Origin: Puniceicoccaceae bacterium
GTDB lineage: Bacteria > Verrucomicrobiota > Verrucomicrobiia > Opitutales > Coraliomargaritaceae
Direction: 5' to 3'
DNA: 64,000 bases
Assembly: GCA_002729725.1 (NCBI GenBank)
Contig: PBYS01000035.1
Coordinates: 24,688 to 88,687 of the forward strand
The notes beneath the pieces were generated by a model. That model saw only the letters and a list, made by a program, of their open reading frames with translations, made no database searches and was not told the DNA's origin. This document shows, piece after piece, positions 37,322 through 46,384 of this stretch; positions within the stretch are counted from its first letter, which is position 1, and each line of letters opens with the position of its first letter. Both the position numbers and the translations under genes were made by a program.

Positions 37322-37768
37322 CTAGCCCATTCGAGGCTTCTTAATCGTTGGCTTAATTCGCTCGGGCCGAAAGGGCCGGTCAAATGCGGCGGCAAACTGA
37401 TAGCCTCCGGAAAAGTCCTCCACGCTATCTTGGTCGGTCTTCCCCAACACCTTGCATTCGACCAGGTTAAAGACGATATTACCAAAGTCGCGGCATTCAC
37501 GGATCCCCCAATACTCCAACACAGGCCGTGCCATGGGGCCATACTGGTCAATCGCATACAGACGAATGCCTTCGAGCAACTGCTCCCCGGTCAAGTGATT
37601 AGACTTATCCAGATCGCCGCTTTTATGCATTTCCTTTAAGCTATAATCCAGCGCTTGTCGTAAGAAATAATAAGCACCGCGCGCATACCGCGGATCGTCC
37701 TTACGAATGGTACGGATTACTTCGTTAAAATCTCGGTTTGGGTCATTCACTGACAATAGATGAAGCAA
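37322..37768 (-). CDS. Minf_1886 family protein (Verrucomicrobia/Planctomycetes-restricted)
   Basis: About 142-148 residues. The opening codon is not ATG: TTG at 37768, or GTG at 37750 giving VNDPNRDFNEVIRTIRKDDPRY. The sequence ARGAYYFLRQALDYSLKEM, HLTGEQLLEGIRLYAIDQYGPMARPVLEYWGI and FGNIVFNLVECKVLGKTDQDSVEDF matches the family described from planctomycetes and verrucomicrobia (TIGR04138-like). Function unknown. It helps place the organism in the PVC group. Confidence 0.85.
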   Translation of the reverse strand: MLHLLSVNDPNRDFNEVIRTIRKDDPRYARGAYYFLRQALDYSLKEMHKSGDLDKSNHLTGEQLLEGIRLYAIDQYGPMARPVLEYWGIRECRDFGNIVFNLVECKVLGKTDQDSVEDFSGGYQFAAAFDRPFRPERIKPTIKKPRMG

Positions 37769-37849
37769 AAAAGTTCAAGAGGTCAATCGACGAAATGCAA
37801 GATCCCGGAGACAGGCGAGCTCCTAAGCTCAACCTGGTACAGCCACAAA

Positions 37850-38761
37850 CTACGATTCCACAGTCACAGTCAGACCACGATTATCAGCCAACAAGCGATA
37901 CGCACGACTCTGCACGGCATTGCCCGCATACACTTGCTCCATCGCGGCGGCCACTGCGAGTGCCTTATCTTCGCTAGTCACGCAGACGACCGTCGAACCA
38001 CTCCCACTCAGCCACCCCGTGTAGGCACCGGCATGGCAGCCAGCTTCGATGCTTTCGTGTCCGTATGGATTCAGCAACTCACGATAAGGCTGATGTATAT
38101 AATCATTCACCGCGCCGTCCAAACGCTCAAAATCACCCGCGACTAAGACTCCCACCAAAAAAGCCAAGCTATTCGCACTGCGCACGACGTCCTTAAAAGG
38201 GATCGTGTCTGGCAAGACTCGGCGCGACTTTTCAGTCAGCACTTTATAATCGGGCGAAACTGCCACAAAAACCAGCGACTCTGGCAAGGGAAACCGCACG
38301 TGCTCGCGATAGGCAAAAGTTTGTGGCTCGGTGCGCGCAATGCAAAATCCGCCTGCAAATACAGCACAGGCATTGTCGGGCGCGTTGTCTAAGTCGGTAG
38401 TCAGGCGAATCATCGCTTCCAAGTCCAATGGATCGCCGTGCAACTTGTTCAAGCCCGCCACGATTGCCGCACGTATAGTTGAACTGGAACCCAAGCCACG
38501 CGCTTCGGGCACATCGCCCCAAATCTCGTAATCGAATCCGATTACCTCGACCTCAGCGGCGGCCGCAAAAGCGCCTGCCGCACACTCGATCATCTGCTGC
38601 GTGCCCTCATGGGCCGCTTCGAGGGCACAAATTTTAGTGTCATTGCGCTCAATCAGTCGCACAAAATTATACAGCGACAGCGCAATGCTCAAGGTGTCAA
38701 AGCCCGGCCCGCAATTTGAGGTACTAGCGGGCGCTTGGACGAGAATAGAACGTGCTGACAT
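37850..38761 (-). CDS. thrB: Homoserine kinase
   Basis: 303 residues. GHMP kinase: substrate motif PASTSNCGPGFDTLSIAL, ATP loop EARGLGSSSTIRAAIVAG, late motif GAYTGWLSGSGSTVVCV. Phosphorylates L-homoserine on the way to threonine. The start ATG at 38761 is 6 bases from the smpB stop, so smpB-thrB are likely coupled. thrA/thrC are not in the window. Confidence 0.95.
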   Translation of the reverse strand: MSARSILVQAPASTSNCGPGFDTLSIALSLYNFVRLIERNDTKICALEAAHEGTQQMIECAAGAFAAAAEVEVIGFDYEIWGDVPEARGLGSSSTIRAAIVAGLNKLHGDPLDLEAMIRLTTDLDNAPDNACAVFAGGFCIARTEPQTFAYREHVRFPLPESLVFVAVSPDYKVLTEKSRRVLPDTIPFKDVVRSANSLAFLVGVLVAGDFERLDGAVNDYIHQPYRELLNPYGHESIEAGCHAGAYTGWLSGSGSTVVCVTSEDKALAVAAAMEQVYAGNAVQSRAYRLLADNRGLTVTVES

Positions 38762-38767
38762 AATAGT

Positions 38768-39241
38768 TTAGCGATAGTCGCGCATATCGCGCTCGGCTTC
38801 GCGCATGGTGATTTTCTTTTTCAGAGTCTCGCGCTTATCATGCAGCTTTTTACCAGTGCAAAGCGCAATCTCGATCTTAATCAAGCCGTGCTTGATATAG
38901 ATGCGTATTGGAATCAAGGACTTACCCCCCGTCTCCATCGCACCAAACAATTTGTGGATCTCACGCCTGTGCAAGAGCAACTTGCGCTTCCGGCGTGGTG
39001 GGTGATTTTGAAAATTGCCGAATTTATACTCTCCGACGTGGGAGTTATACATCCAGACCTGCCCCTTCTCCACGCGGCAAAATGCCTCGCTAATCTGCGC
39101 ATCCCCATCACGGATCGCCTTGACCTCGGTGCCTTGCAACACCAGACCAGCCTCAAAACTATCGCCCACAAAATAATTGTGGTGAGCTTTACCATTACGG
39201 ATTTCCCGCAGGTGATCCTTCGACTTTTTTTTGGCGCACAC
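38768..39241 (-). CDS. smpB: SsrA-binding protein SmpB
   Basis: 157 residues from a GTG at 39241, supported by a GAGGGAG ribosome site 9 bases upstream (39251-39257). tmRNA partner in trans-translation. RNGKAHHNYFVGDSFEAGLVLQGTEVKAIRDGDAQI, YKFGNFQNHPPRRKRKLLLHRREIHKL and the basic C-tail KKLHDKRETLKKKITMREAERDMRDYR are typical. Its ribosome site lies in the arm of a hairpin (separate entry). Confidence 0.96.
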   Translation of the reverse strand: MCAKKKSKDHLREIRNGKAHHNYFVGDSFEAGLVLQGTEVKAIRDGDAQISEAFCRVEKGQVWMYNSHVGEYKFGNFQNHPPRRKRKLLLHRREIHKLFGAMETGGKSLIPIRIYIKHGLIKIEIALCTGKKLHDKRETLKKKITMREAERDMRDYR

Positions 39242-39250
39242 GTTATGGGG

Positions 39251-39278
39251 CTCCCTCTATCGGGAAAAACGTAGAGGG
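39251..39278 (-). promoter_or_regulatory. Leader hairpin covering the smpB ribosome site
   Basis: On the minus strand CCCTCTA (39278-39272) pairs with TAGAGGG (39259-39253), loop of 12 bases rich in T/C. The 3' arm contains the smpB Shine-Dalgarno GAGGGAG. Folding would hide it. There is no T-run after the stem, so it is not a terminator for rpoZ. Confidence 0.45.
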
Positions 39279-39364
39279 CACACTATTATAATATACAATA
39301 GAATCCTGTTTCGATACGAGGAATATAGTATCTATAACAGGAAAAAAGGAAAACAAGACAGCGC

Positions 39365-39574
39365 TTAGTCCTCTACAGGTTCAGATAGCTGATACGTAAT
39401 CTTACCTTCCATGATCTCACGCAGCGCCATATCCTCAGCAGATAGTCGCTCCAAAGACTCAATCAGTGGCTTATAGCCACTCTTCAGTTGCTTGGCACGG
39501 CGGGACACCACGTTGACCAGAATCATCGGGTCTGTGATTTTCTTCTGCGCTTCTCTTAAATAGTCGTCTCTCAA
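39365..39574 (-). CDS. rpoZ: RNA polymerase omega subunit
   Basis: 69 residues. Starts at TTG (39574), decided by a perfect GGAGG 9 bases upstream (39584-39588). KITDPMILVNVVSRRAKQLKSGYKPLIESLERLSAEDMALREIMEGKITYQL is the omega fold with the R-A-K-Q-L region conserved. Stabilises the beta' subunit. Lies upstream of smpB on the same strand. Confidence 0.88.
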   Translation of the reverse strand: MRDDYLREAQKKITDPMILVNVVSRRAKQLKSGYKPLIESLERLSAEDMALREIMEGKITYQLSEPVED

Positions 39575-39795
39575 AGTCGTATTCCTCCGTATATGTGTTC
39601 AATTGGGAAAAACAGCGCAAAATGAAGAGCCACAGAGCATTTGCAATAAAATTCTGCTAGGCATCGAATTCGGTTGTCATTTGTACAATTTCACCTAGGC
39701 CTGCACACTCACCATTTATATAGTGAGAAAAAACCCAGAAATTCCCATTGACAGGGAACCACTCGATTCTACTGTTCACCGCTTTTCCAAAAATC

Positions 39796-40221
39796 ATGAA
39801 GACGACTTTAGCTACTAAATCAGACCATACCAAAGAATGGTATGTTGTCGATGCTGCCAACGAAACACTCGGCCGCATTTCCGTAAAAATTGCCAACGTG
39901 CTCCGCGGTCGCCACAAGCCGACCTACACACCGCACGCTGACACAGGCGACTTCGTTGTGGTTATCAACGCTGAGAAGATTAAAGTCTCCGGCAAAAAGA
40001 ACACAGACAAGAGCTACATGTTCTACTCTGGCTGGATGGGCGGCGAAAGCCACGTCAGCATGAGCGATATGCGCGCTAAAAAGCCTGAGTTCATCATCGA
40101 GCACTCTGTAAAAGGCATGCTCCCACGCAACAAGCTTGGTCGCGCAATGATCAAGAAACTTAAAATCCACGCTGGTGCCGAGCATCCTTACGAAGCACAA
40201 CAGCCTAAACCTTTGGTTTAA
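39796..40221 (+). CDS. rplM: 50S ribosomal protein L13
   Basis: 141 residues from ATG 39796 (MKTTLATKSDHTKEWYVVDA); the longer frame from 39748 is not credible. Motifs ETLGRISVKIANVLRGRHKPTYTPH, GDFVVVINAEKIKVSGKK and GMLPRNKLGRAMIKKLKI. Pairs with rpsI downstream after 18 bases, the universal rplM-rpsI operon. Confidence 0.97.
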   Translation: MKTTLATKSDHTKEWYVVDAANETLGRISVKIANVLRGRHKPTYTPHADTGDFVVVINAEKIKVSGKKNTDKSYMFYSGWMGGESHVSMSDMRAKKPEFIIEHSVKGMLPRNKLGRAMIKKLKIHAGAEHPYEAQQPKPLV

Positions 40222-40239
40222 TAGCCCAATTTTAATACC

Positions 40240-40632
40240 ATGAGCGAAGAAACATTTGTAACCGTCGGCCGTCGCAAGACTGCCACCGCACGCGTCCGCC
40301 TTACTCGCGGCACTGGCAAGGTAGTCGTTAACGGCTCCGAGCCTCTCGCCTACTTCAAGACTGAAGAATTTGCTAACGCAGCCCTCTCTCCTTTGAAGAC
40401 AGTTGAGATGTCCGACCAAGTGGACATCACCGTAAAAGCACAAGGTGGCGGCCTCAACGGCCAAGCTGGTGCAGTTCGCCTCGGTATCGCCCGCGCTCTT
40501 GAGAAGCTGAACGCAGATTTGCGCGTGCCTCTCAAGCAAGAAGGCCACATGAAGCGTGACCCTCGCTCTCGTGAGCGTAAGAAAGCCGGCCAACCTGGTG
40601 CACGTAAGCGCTTCCAATTCTCGAAACGTTAA
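40240..40632 (+). CDS. rpsI: 30S ribosomal protein S9
   Basis: 130 residues. VGRRKTATARVRL, GGLNGQAGAVRLGIARAL and the basic tail ending RKRFQFSKR, which reaches the P-site. Terminator follows at 40668. Confidence 0.97.
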   Translation: MSEETFVTVGRRKTATARVRLTRGTGKVVVNGSEPLAYFKTEEFANAALSPLKTVEMSDQVDITVKAQGGGLNGQAGAVRLGIARALEKLNADLRVPLKQEGHMKRDPRSRERKKAGQPGARKRFQFSKR

Positions 40633-40667
40633 ACCGCCGCGGCGGCAATGGTCGCATCTCTTTTTGC

Positions 40668-40709
40668 AACCCTCCAAAGCCGCGCAAGCGTGCCTTGGAG
40701 GGTTTTTTC
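40668..40709 (+). terminator. Rho-independent terminator of rplM-rpsI
   Basis: Perfect 10-bp stem AACCCTCCAA (40668-40677) / TTGGAGGGTT (40695-40704) and a T-run. It separates the ribosomal operon from the arginine genes. Confidence 0.9.
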
Positions 40710-40745
40710 GTTTCATTAGCTCCACTTAAAATCACTAATACAATC

Positions 40746-41774
40746 ATGAATGCAGCAATCATAGGCGCCTCGGGCTACTCCGGCGAAGAACTGGTCCGGC
40801 TTCTTTCCCGGCACCCGGATGTCAAACTGACGGCAGTGACCTCGCGCTCGCTGGCAGGTAAATTAGTGGGCGATCAAATGCCGGCCCTGCGACATCTGGT
40901 GGGCGACCTGTCTTTTACCGCATCCAATCCGGCGGAGCTCGCCGCCTCCACGGAGATCGACATCTTTTTTCTCGCCCTCCCCCACGGCGTGGCTTCTGAG
41001 TTTGCCGATCCACTCTATCAAGCCGGCAAAACGGTGATCGACCTCAGCGCGGACTTCCGCCTCGGCTCGACTCGGGTGTACGAAGACTATTACGGCCAAG
41101 CACACCCGGCACCACACCTACTGGAAGCCGCTCCCTATGTCATCCCGGAACTCGCCGACGACAAATGGAAGAGCGCCTCGCTGATTGCCTGCCCGGGCTG
41201 CTACCCGACCAGCATTCAATTGCCACTGGTCCCCTTGCTCAAAGCGGGACTGATCGACCCCAAGGGAATCATCATCAATAGCTACAGTGGCGTCAGCGGT
41301 GCCGGCCGTAAGGTCGCCGAAGACTTCATCTACTGCGAGCGCAACGAAAGCATGAAGGGCTATGGTATGCCCAAGCACCGCCACCTGTCCGAGATCGAAG
41401 AGCAACTCGAAAAAGCTGCCTTCGCCGACTGCATCGTGCAGTTCAACCCACACCTCGCCCCCATGTCACGCGGTATCTCCACCACCATCGTGGCCAAGGC
41501 CAAGCTCAAAGACTCTCTAAATAGCGTCTACGACACCTGGGAAAAGGCCTACGGCGGCAAGCCTTTCGTATCCGTGCTGCCCACAGGCACCTTTCCAGAC
41601 ACCAAACACGTAACCGGCACTAACCGGGCCGACATATCCGCGGTGTACGACCCACGCACGGGCAATTTCATCATTAATTCTGTCATCGATAACCTCATCA
41701 AGGGGGCCAGTGGCCAAGCCGTCCAACTCATGAATCTAAAGTTCGGCTTCGAAGAAACCGCTGGCCTACTCTAA
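40746..41774 (+). CDS. argC: N-acetyl-gamma-glutamyl-phosphate reductase
   Basis: 342 residues from ATG 40746 (MNAAIIGASGYSGEELVRLL). NADPH-dependent reduction of N-acetylglutamyl phosphate. Catalytic Cys in IACPGCYPTS, catalytic His in GYGMPKHRHLSEIE, GASGYSGEE nucleotide loop. First gene of argC-J-B-D-F. Confidence 0.97.
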   Translation: MNAAIIGASGYSGEELVRLLSRHPDVKLTAVTSRSLAGKLVGDQMPALRHLVGDLSFTASNPAELAASTEIDIFFLALPHGVASEFADPLYQAGKTVIDLSADFRLGSTRVYEDYYGQAHPAPHLLEAAPYVIPELADDKWKSASLIACPGCYPTSIQLPLVPLLKAGLIDPKGIIINSYSGVSGAGRKVAEDFIYCERNESMKGYGMPKHRHLSEIEEQLEKAAFADCIVQFNPHLAPMSRGISTTIVAKAKLKDSLNSVYDTWEKAYGGKPFVSVLPTGTFPDTKHVTGTNRADISAVYDPRTGNFIINSVIDNLIKGASGQAVQLMNLKFGFEETAGLL

Positions 41775-41798
41775 TCTCAGCTCTCAGCCCTCATCCTA

Positions 41799-43025
41799 AT
41801 GATCCAAGTTCAGCTAATCGAAAATCCACAAGGTATCGCCGACTGCCCCGGCTTCAAATCCGCGGGTGTCGCCGCGGACATCCGGGAGAAGGGCGACCTC
41901 CAACGACTCGATCTGGCATTGGTGACAGCCGAGCAAGCTTGCAATGCTGCGGGGGTCTTCACGCTCAACGATGTGTGTGCCGCCCCCGTGCACGTGTGCA
42001 AGGCAATCCTCTCACAGCCCAACATGAAGGTCGCCGGCTTTGTTGCCAATAGCGGTAATGCCAACGCAGCTACAGCGGAACAGGGCATGCGCGACGCCAA
42101 GGAAATGTCCGCGATCGCACAGCTGGAGACCGGTATCGGCTCGCCTTTTTTGGTCTGCTCGACCGGGCGCATCGGACGCAAGCTGCCCATGGGCAAAATT
42201 AAATCCGGCATCGCCGCGGCCGCACACGCACTCAGCTCAGAAACACAGGCCTCGCTGGATGCAGCCGATGCCATTCTGACCTCCGACACCCGGCGCAAGT
42301 GCGCCACAGCACGCTTCACTTACCAAGGCCAAACACTCACCATTGCGGGCATCGCCAAGGGCGCAGGCATGATCGAGCCCAATATGGCCACCATGCTCGC
42401 CTTCCTCACCACCGATCTGGAGGTGGACAACGCCGCGCTGAAAGATACTCTGGTCCAAGCCTGCAATCAGACCTTTAACCGTATCTCAATCGACGGCGAC
42501 ATGAGCACCAACGACACCGTGCTACTACTCGCCAACGGCAAGTCCGGCTTGGTGCCCAACGATTCACCCGAACTGTTGCAAGCCTTCCGCGAGGCCGTGC
42601 TCCAGGTCTGCGATGCTCTGGCGGAAAAAATCGTCGGCGATGGTGAAAAAGTAACCAAACTGGTCGAATTAGTCGTCGAAGGCTGCCAAAGCGAACAGGA
42701 CGCCGAAAAAGTGGCTCGCGCCGTGGGCAACTCCTTATTGGTCAAGACTTCCTGGTATGGCTCCGACCCAAACTGGGGCCGCCTCGCCGACGCCGCCGGC
42801 TACGCCCGGGTCGGACTCAAAGAAGCATGCTTCGACATCCACTACGACGATGTGCCCGCCCTCATCGGTGGACTCCCCCAAGACAGCAACCTCGCCCAGT
42901 GGAAAGCGATCGTGTCCAAAAAACGCTTCCGTATCACTCTCAATCTAAACCAAGGCAGCGGCAGCTTCCGCCTACTCACTTCCGATCTCAGTGAGGCCTA
43001 CGTAGACTTCAATAAATCCGAATAA
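41799..43025 (+). CDS. argJ: Glutamate N-acetyltransferase / amino-acid acetyltransferase (ornithine acetyltransferase)
   Basis: 408 residues. Moves the acetyl group from N-acetylornithine back to glutamate, giving the cyclic arginine pathway; this fits the lack of argE nearby. Self-cleaves before the Thr in GMIEPNMATMLAFLTTD. Other motifs: GFVANSGNANAATAEQG, STGRIGRKLPM, WYGSDPNWGRL. Stop overlaps argB start (TAATG). Confidence 0.97.
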   Translation: MIQVQLIENPQGIADCPGFKSAGVAADIREKGDLQRLDLALVTAEQACNAAGVFTLNDVCAAPVHVCKAILSQPNMKVAGFVANSGNANAATAEQGMRDAKEMSAIAQLETGIGSPFLVCSTGRIGRKLPMGKIKSGIAAAAHALSSETQASLDAADAILTSDTRRKCATARFTYQGQTLTIAGIAKGAGMIEPNMATMLAFLTTDLEVDNAALKDTLVQACNQTFNRISIDGDMSTNDTVLLLANGKSGLVPNDSPELLQAFREAVLQVCDALAEKIVGDGEKVTKLVELVVEGCQSEQDAEKVARAVGNSLLVKTSWYGSDPNWGRLADAAGYARVGLKEACFDIHYDDVPALIGGLPQDSNLAQWKAIVSKKRFRITLNLNQGSGSFRLLTSDLSEAYVDFNKSE

Positions 43026-43915
43026 TGTCCGATATTTCCCAACTCGACGTCACCACTAAGGCAGCCGTGCTGCTTGAAGCGCTTCCCTACATCCAACGCT
43101 TTCGCGATGCGATCTTTGTGGTGAAATACGGTGGTGCCTTTATGGACGATGCCGACCCGATGGTGCGCACCCGTGTCGCCACCGACATCGCCTTCTTGCA
43201 TGCGGCCGGCATCAAAGTTGTGGTCGTACACGGCGGCGGCAAAGCCATCACACGCGCACTGGCTGAATCCAATGTGCAAACACGCTTCGAGCACGGTCTT
43301 CGCGTCACCGACGCCGAGTCGGTCAAAGTGGTCGACCACACTCTCAACAAAATCGTCAACCTCGAGATTTGCGAAATCCTGCAGGCCAAAAACGCCCGCC
43401 CACTCGCGATTCCGGGTAACAACATCCTGGTCTGCGATAAGAAACAAGTCGTCGTGGACGGCGAAGAACTCGATCTGGGTTTCGTCGGTGAGACGCATAC
43501 CGTCAAAACCAAAATCATCAAAAAAGCACTCAACGATGGCTACATCCCCATCATTTCGCCCATCGCCTGCGACGAAGACGGCCAAGTGTACAACACCAAC
43601 GCCGACGCCGCCGCAGGTCGTGTGGCCGCCGCGCTGCGCGCCCGACGCCTCGTCTACCTCTGCGACGTGCCCGGACTGATGAAGGATATAAATGATCCCA
43701 CCTCGCTAATCTCCTCACTCAACGCCGACGATGTCGCCGGCCTGGTCCAAGATGGCACCATCAACAAAGGCATGATTCCCAAAACCGACAGCGCCGTCAA
43801 AGCGCTCCGCAGTGGCGTGCACCGTGTCCACTTTATCGACGGCGAGCAGCCCCACAGCCTACTACTGGAAATTTTCACCGACAAGGGCGTCGGCACCGAA
43901 ATCGTTAATACGTAG
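43025..43915 (+). CDS. argB: Acetylglutamate kinase
   Basis: 296 residues. VVKYGGAFMDD, VVVHGGGKAI, NADAAAGRVAAALRA and GMIPKTDSAVKALRSGVHRVHFIDG are the kinase motifs. An N-terminal helix (TTKAAVLLEALPYIQRF) precedes the core, as in hexameric, arginine-inhibited enzymes; feedback by arginine is therefore likely. Overlaps argJ by one base. Confidence 0.97.
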   Translation: MSDISQLDVTTKAAVLLEALPYIQRFRDAIFVVKYGGAFMDDADPMVRTRVATDIAFLHAAGIKVVVVHGGGKAITRALAESNVQTRFEHGLRVTDAESVKVVDHTLNKIVNLEICEILQAKNARPLAIPGNNILVCDKKQVVVDGEELDLGFVGETHTVKTKIIKKALNDGYIPIISPIACDEDGQVYNTNADAAAGRVAAALRARRLVYLCDVPGLMKDINDPTSLISSLNADDVAGLVQDGTINKGMIPKTDSAVKALRSGVHRVHFIDGEQPHSLLLEIFTDKGVGTEIVNT

Positions 43916-44009
43916 CGAGCCTTTCGACTCGGTTAACCCGTTTTCAGTTTACCGTTCCTCAGTTCAACCGAAAACTGACAAACAGAAAACCAGCCAACTT
44001 TTTCCTCCC

Positions 44010-45200
44010 ATGAAGCACCATCCGACACTCATCAAAAACTACGGCCCGCCCGCGTTTAACGCCGTGCGGGGCCAAGGCGTGTATCTCTACGACGACGCCG
44101 ACAACGAGTATTTAGATTTTGGCAGCGGCATCGCCGTCACTTCTGTGGGGCACTCCCACCCGAAATGGGTGGCGGCAATGCATACCCAAGCCGCCACACT
44201 CACTCATTGCAGCAACCTCTACGGCATCCCCGGACAGCAAAAGCTCGCCGACCGCCTCGTTGCTAAAGCTGGCCCTGGCCGGACGCTCTTCTGCAATAGC
44301 GGCGCCGAAGCCAACGAGGCTTTGATCAAACTAGCACGGCTGCACGGAAAAAAGCTGAGCGGCGAAGAAGGCAAACGCTTCACAGTCGTCGCCGCGAAAA
44401 ATGCCTTCCACGGACGGACCTTCGGCGGTATGGGCGCCACACCTCAGGAAAAGATCCAAGGCGGCTTCCGGCCCATGCTGGAAGGCTTTAAATTTGGTGA
44501 GCTCAACAACATCGAGAGTTTCGACCAATTAGTCGACGACTCCGTAGCCGCCGTATTCATCGAATCCATACAAGGCGAAGGTGGCCTCTTCCCAGCCGAA
44601 AGCAGCTTTCTACAAGAATTACGGGCACTCTGCACCGAGCGGGGCGCACTGCTCATGCTGGATGAAGTGCAATGCGGCATCGGCCGCAGTGGACACTTTT
44701 TCGCCTTCGAAGCCAGCGGCGTCCAACCCGACGCGATCGGTATGGCCAAAGGCCTCGGCGCCGGCTTCCCGATCGGCGCCATCTGGGTCTCGGAGCCCTA
44801 CGCCGAGCTCTTCCAGCCCGGCTCGCACGGCACGACTTTTGGGGGCAGCCCGCTCGCCTGTGCCGCTGCCAACGCCACCCTCGACATTATCGAAGAGGAG
44901 CAACTCATCCAACAGGTGGCTGCCAACAGCCCGGCCTGGCACGCTCAACTACAAAAACTCGCCCAAAAGTATCCCGAGCTGATTGCTGGCATACGGGGTG
45001 CTGGATACATGGTCGGCCTCGTGCTCAAGCCCGAAGGCCTCAACCTCAGCATCACAGCGGCCGCCCGTGAGAAAAAGCTACTCGTCGTCCCCGCGGGCAA
45101 CAACGTCGTTCGCTTGCTGCCCGCACTCATCGCGACACCCGCACAACTCAGCGAATCCGTCGAAATCCTCGATGCCATCTTCGCCAACACCGAAGCTTAA
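44010..45200 (+). CDS. argD: Acetylornithine aminotransferase
   Basis: 396 residues from ATG 44010 (MKHHPTLIKNYGPPAFNAVRG); the frame is open from 43812 inside argB but out of its frame. PLP enzyme: YDDADNEYLDFGSGIAVTSVGHSHP, FCNSGAEANEALIKLARLHG, LMLDEVQCGIGRSG, PLP lysine in GMAKGLGAGFPIG, THGTTFGGSPLA. A 94-base gap follows argB. Confidence 0.97.
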   Translation: MKHHPTLIKNYGPPAFNAVRGQGVYLYDDADNEYLDFGSGIAVTSVGHSHPKWVAAMHTQAATLTHCSNLYGIPGQQKLADRLVAKAGPGRTLFCNSGAEANEALIKLARLHGKKLSGEEGKRFTVVAAKNAFHGRTFGGMGATPQEKIQGGFRPMLEGFKFGELNNIESFDQLVDDSVAAVFIESIQGEGGLFPAESSFLQELRALCTERGALLMLDEVQCGIGRSGHFFAFEASGVQPDAIGMAKGLGAGFPIGAIWVSEPYAELFQPGSHGTTFGGSPLACAAANATLDIIEEEQLIQQVAANSPAWHAQLQKLAQKYPELIAGIRGAGYMVGLVLKPEGLNLSITAAAREKKLLVVPAGNNVVRLLPALIATPAQLSESVEILDAIFANTEA

Positions 45201-45251
45201 ACTTCGAATATTAAATCATTTCTAACTCCTTTAATAAAAACCATTACACTC

Positions 45252-45285
45252 AACATTCAGGGTTCGAGCTCGAACCCTCGATGTT
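45252..45285. promoter_or_regulatory. Palindrome immediately upstream of argF
   Basis: AGGGTTCGAGCTCGAACCCT (45259-45278) is a perfect 20-base palindrome, flanked symmetrically by AACAT (45252-45256) and ATGTT (45281-45285). It ends 9 bases before the argF ATG, in the place of a ribosome site, and no Shine-Dalgarno is visible. Either a DNA operator or an RNA hairpin. Confidence 0.55.
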
Positions 45286-45294
45286 CCCCCAGTC

Positions 45295-46233
45295 ATGCAC
45301 CACTTTTTAAAAGAAACCGATTTCAGCCTCGAACAGGCCCAACAGGTATTCCTGTTGGCCAAGCAATTCAAAGCCGAACGGGCCAGCTCGGCGCAGCCAC
45401 TCAGCACTCAATCCTGGGGCCTACTTTTTTACAAGAGCAGCACCCGCACCCGGATCTCCTTCGAAGTCGGCGTGCATGAACTCGGCGGACATCCCGTCGT
45501 GCTCAACTCACAAAACACTCAGATCGGACGCGGCGAAACCATCGAAGATACCGCCAAAGTTATGTCGCGCTACCTGCACGGCCTCGTCATCCGGACCTTT
45601 GCCCACAGCATCATCGAAGACTTTGCCGCGCATGCCAGCATGCCCATTGTCAACGGCCTGACCGACTTTAACCACCCCTGCCAACTCTACACCGATATTT
45701 TCACTCTGTTGGAGCGCTACTCGCCCGACGACATGGATATCGAAACGCTCAAAGGCAAAAAAGTCGCCTTCCTCGGCGACTGCGCCAGCAACATGGCCAA
45801 CTCGTGGATTCATACTGCCGCCATGTTCGGCATGGAGATCGTACTGGCAGGCCCCGAAGGTTTTGAGCCCGGCAGCGAAATCGATGAGGCTCTCAAAGCC
45901 GACGGACTGGAATTAAACTACACTTTCACGACCGATCCCACAGCCGCCTTCCAAGACGCCGACGTCATCTACACCGACGTCTGGGTTTCCATGGGCGACG
46001 AAGCCGAAGCCGAGAAACGCAAAGCCGAAATGGCCCCTTATCAAGTAACCCGCGAACTACTCGCCCTAGCCAAAAGCGAGGCCTACTTCATGCACTGCCT
46101 CCCCGCCCACGCCGGCGAAGAAGTCAGCCAAGAAGTGCTCGATAGCCCACAAAGCATCATCTTCGACGAAGCCGAAAATCGTCTCCACGCTCAAAAGGCA
46201 ATCATGGCGAAATTAGTCGAACTGAACGCCTAA
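45295..46233 (+). CDS. argF: Ornithine carbamoyltransferase
   Basis: 312 residues. Carbamoyl phosphate loop SSTRTRISFE, FNHPCQLYTD, and the ornithine loop FMHCLPAHAGEEVS. Makes citrulline from ornithine. Preceded by a palindrome and a 94-base gap, so it may be expressed separately from argCJBD. argG/argH are not in the window. Confidence 0.97.
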   Translation: MHHFLKETDFSLEQAQQVFLLAKQFKAERASSAQPLSTQSWGLLFYKSSTRTRISFEVGVHELGGHPVVLNSQNTQIGRGETIEDTAKVMSRYLHGLVIRTFAHSIIEDFAAHASMPIVNGLTDFNHPCQLYTDIFTLLERYSPDDMDIETLKGKKVAFLGDCASNMANSWIHTAAMFGMEIVLAGPEGFEPGSEIDEALKADGLELNYTFTTDPTAAFQDADVIYTDVWVSMGDEAEAEKRKAEMAPYQVTRELLALAKSEAYFMHCLPAHAGEEVSQEVLDSPQSIIFDEAENRLHAQKAIMAKLVELNA

Positions 46234-46384
46234 AGGAGGCGTATCCGCTCGCCGAACGCCACCGACAGGCTCAGGCTCTACATCGGCTGTCGACAAGCAC
46301 TGCGCCCACAAAGCAATACTCCTTGGGACATCGCCCCCTTTCCTCTTGCGAGGCTCGCTTGCGACATTTATCGCCTAGGTGCAA

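Noticed and set aside
43916..44009. Attenuator hairpin between argB and argD
   Set aside because: Only a weak 7-bp pairing (TCAGTTT/AAACTGA) with a long loop and no T-run.
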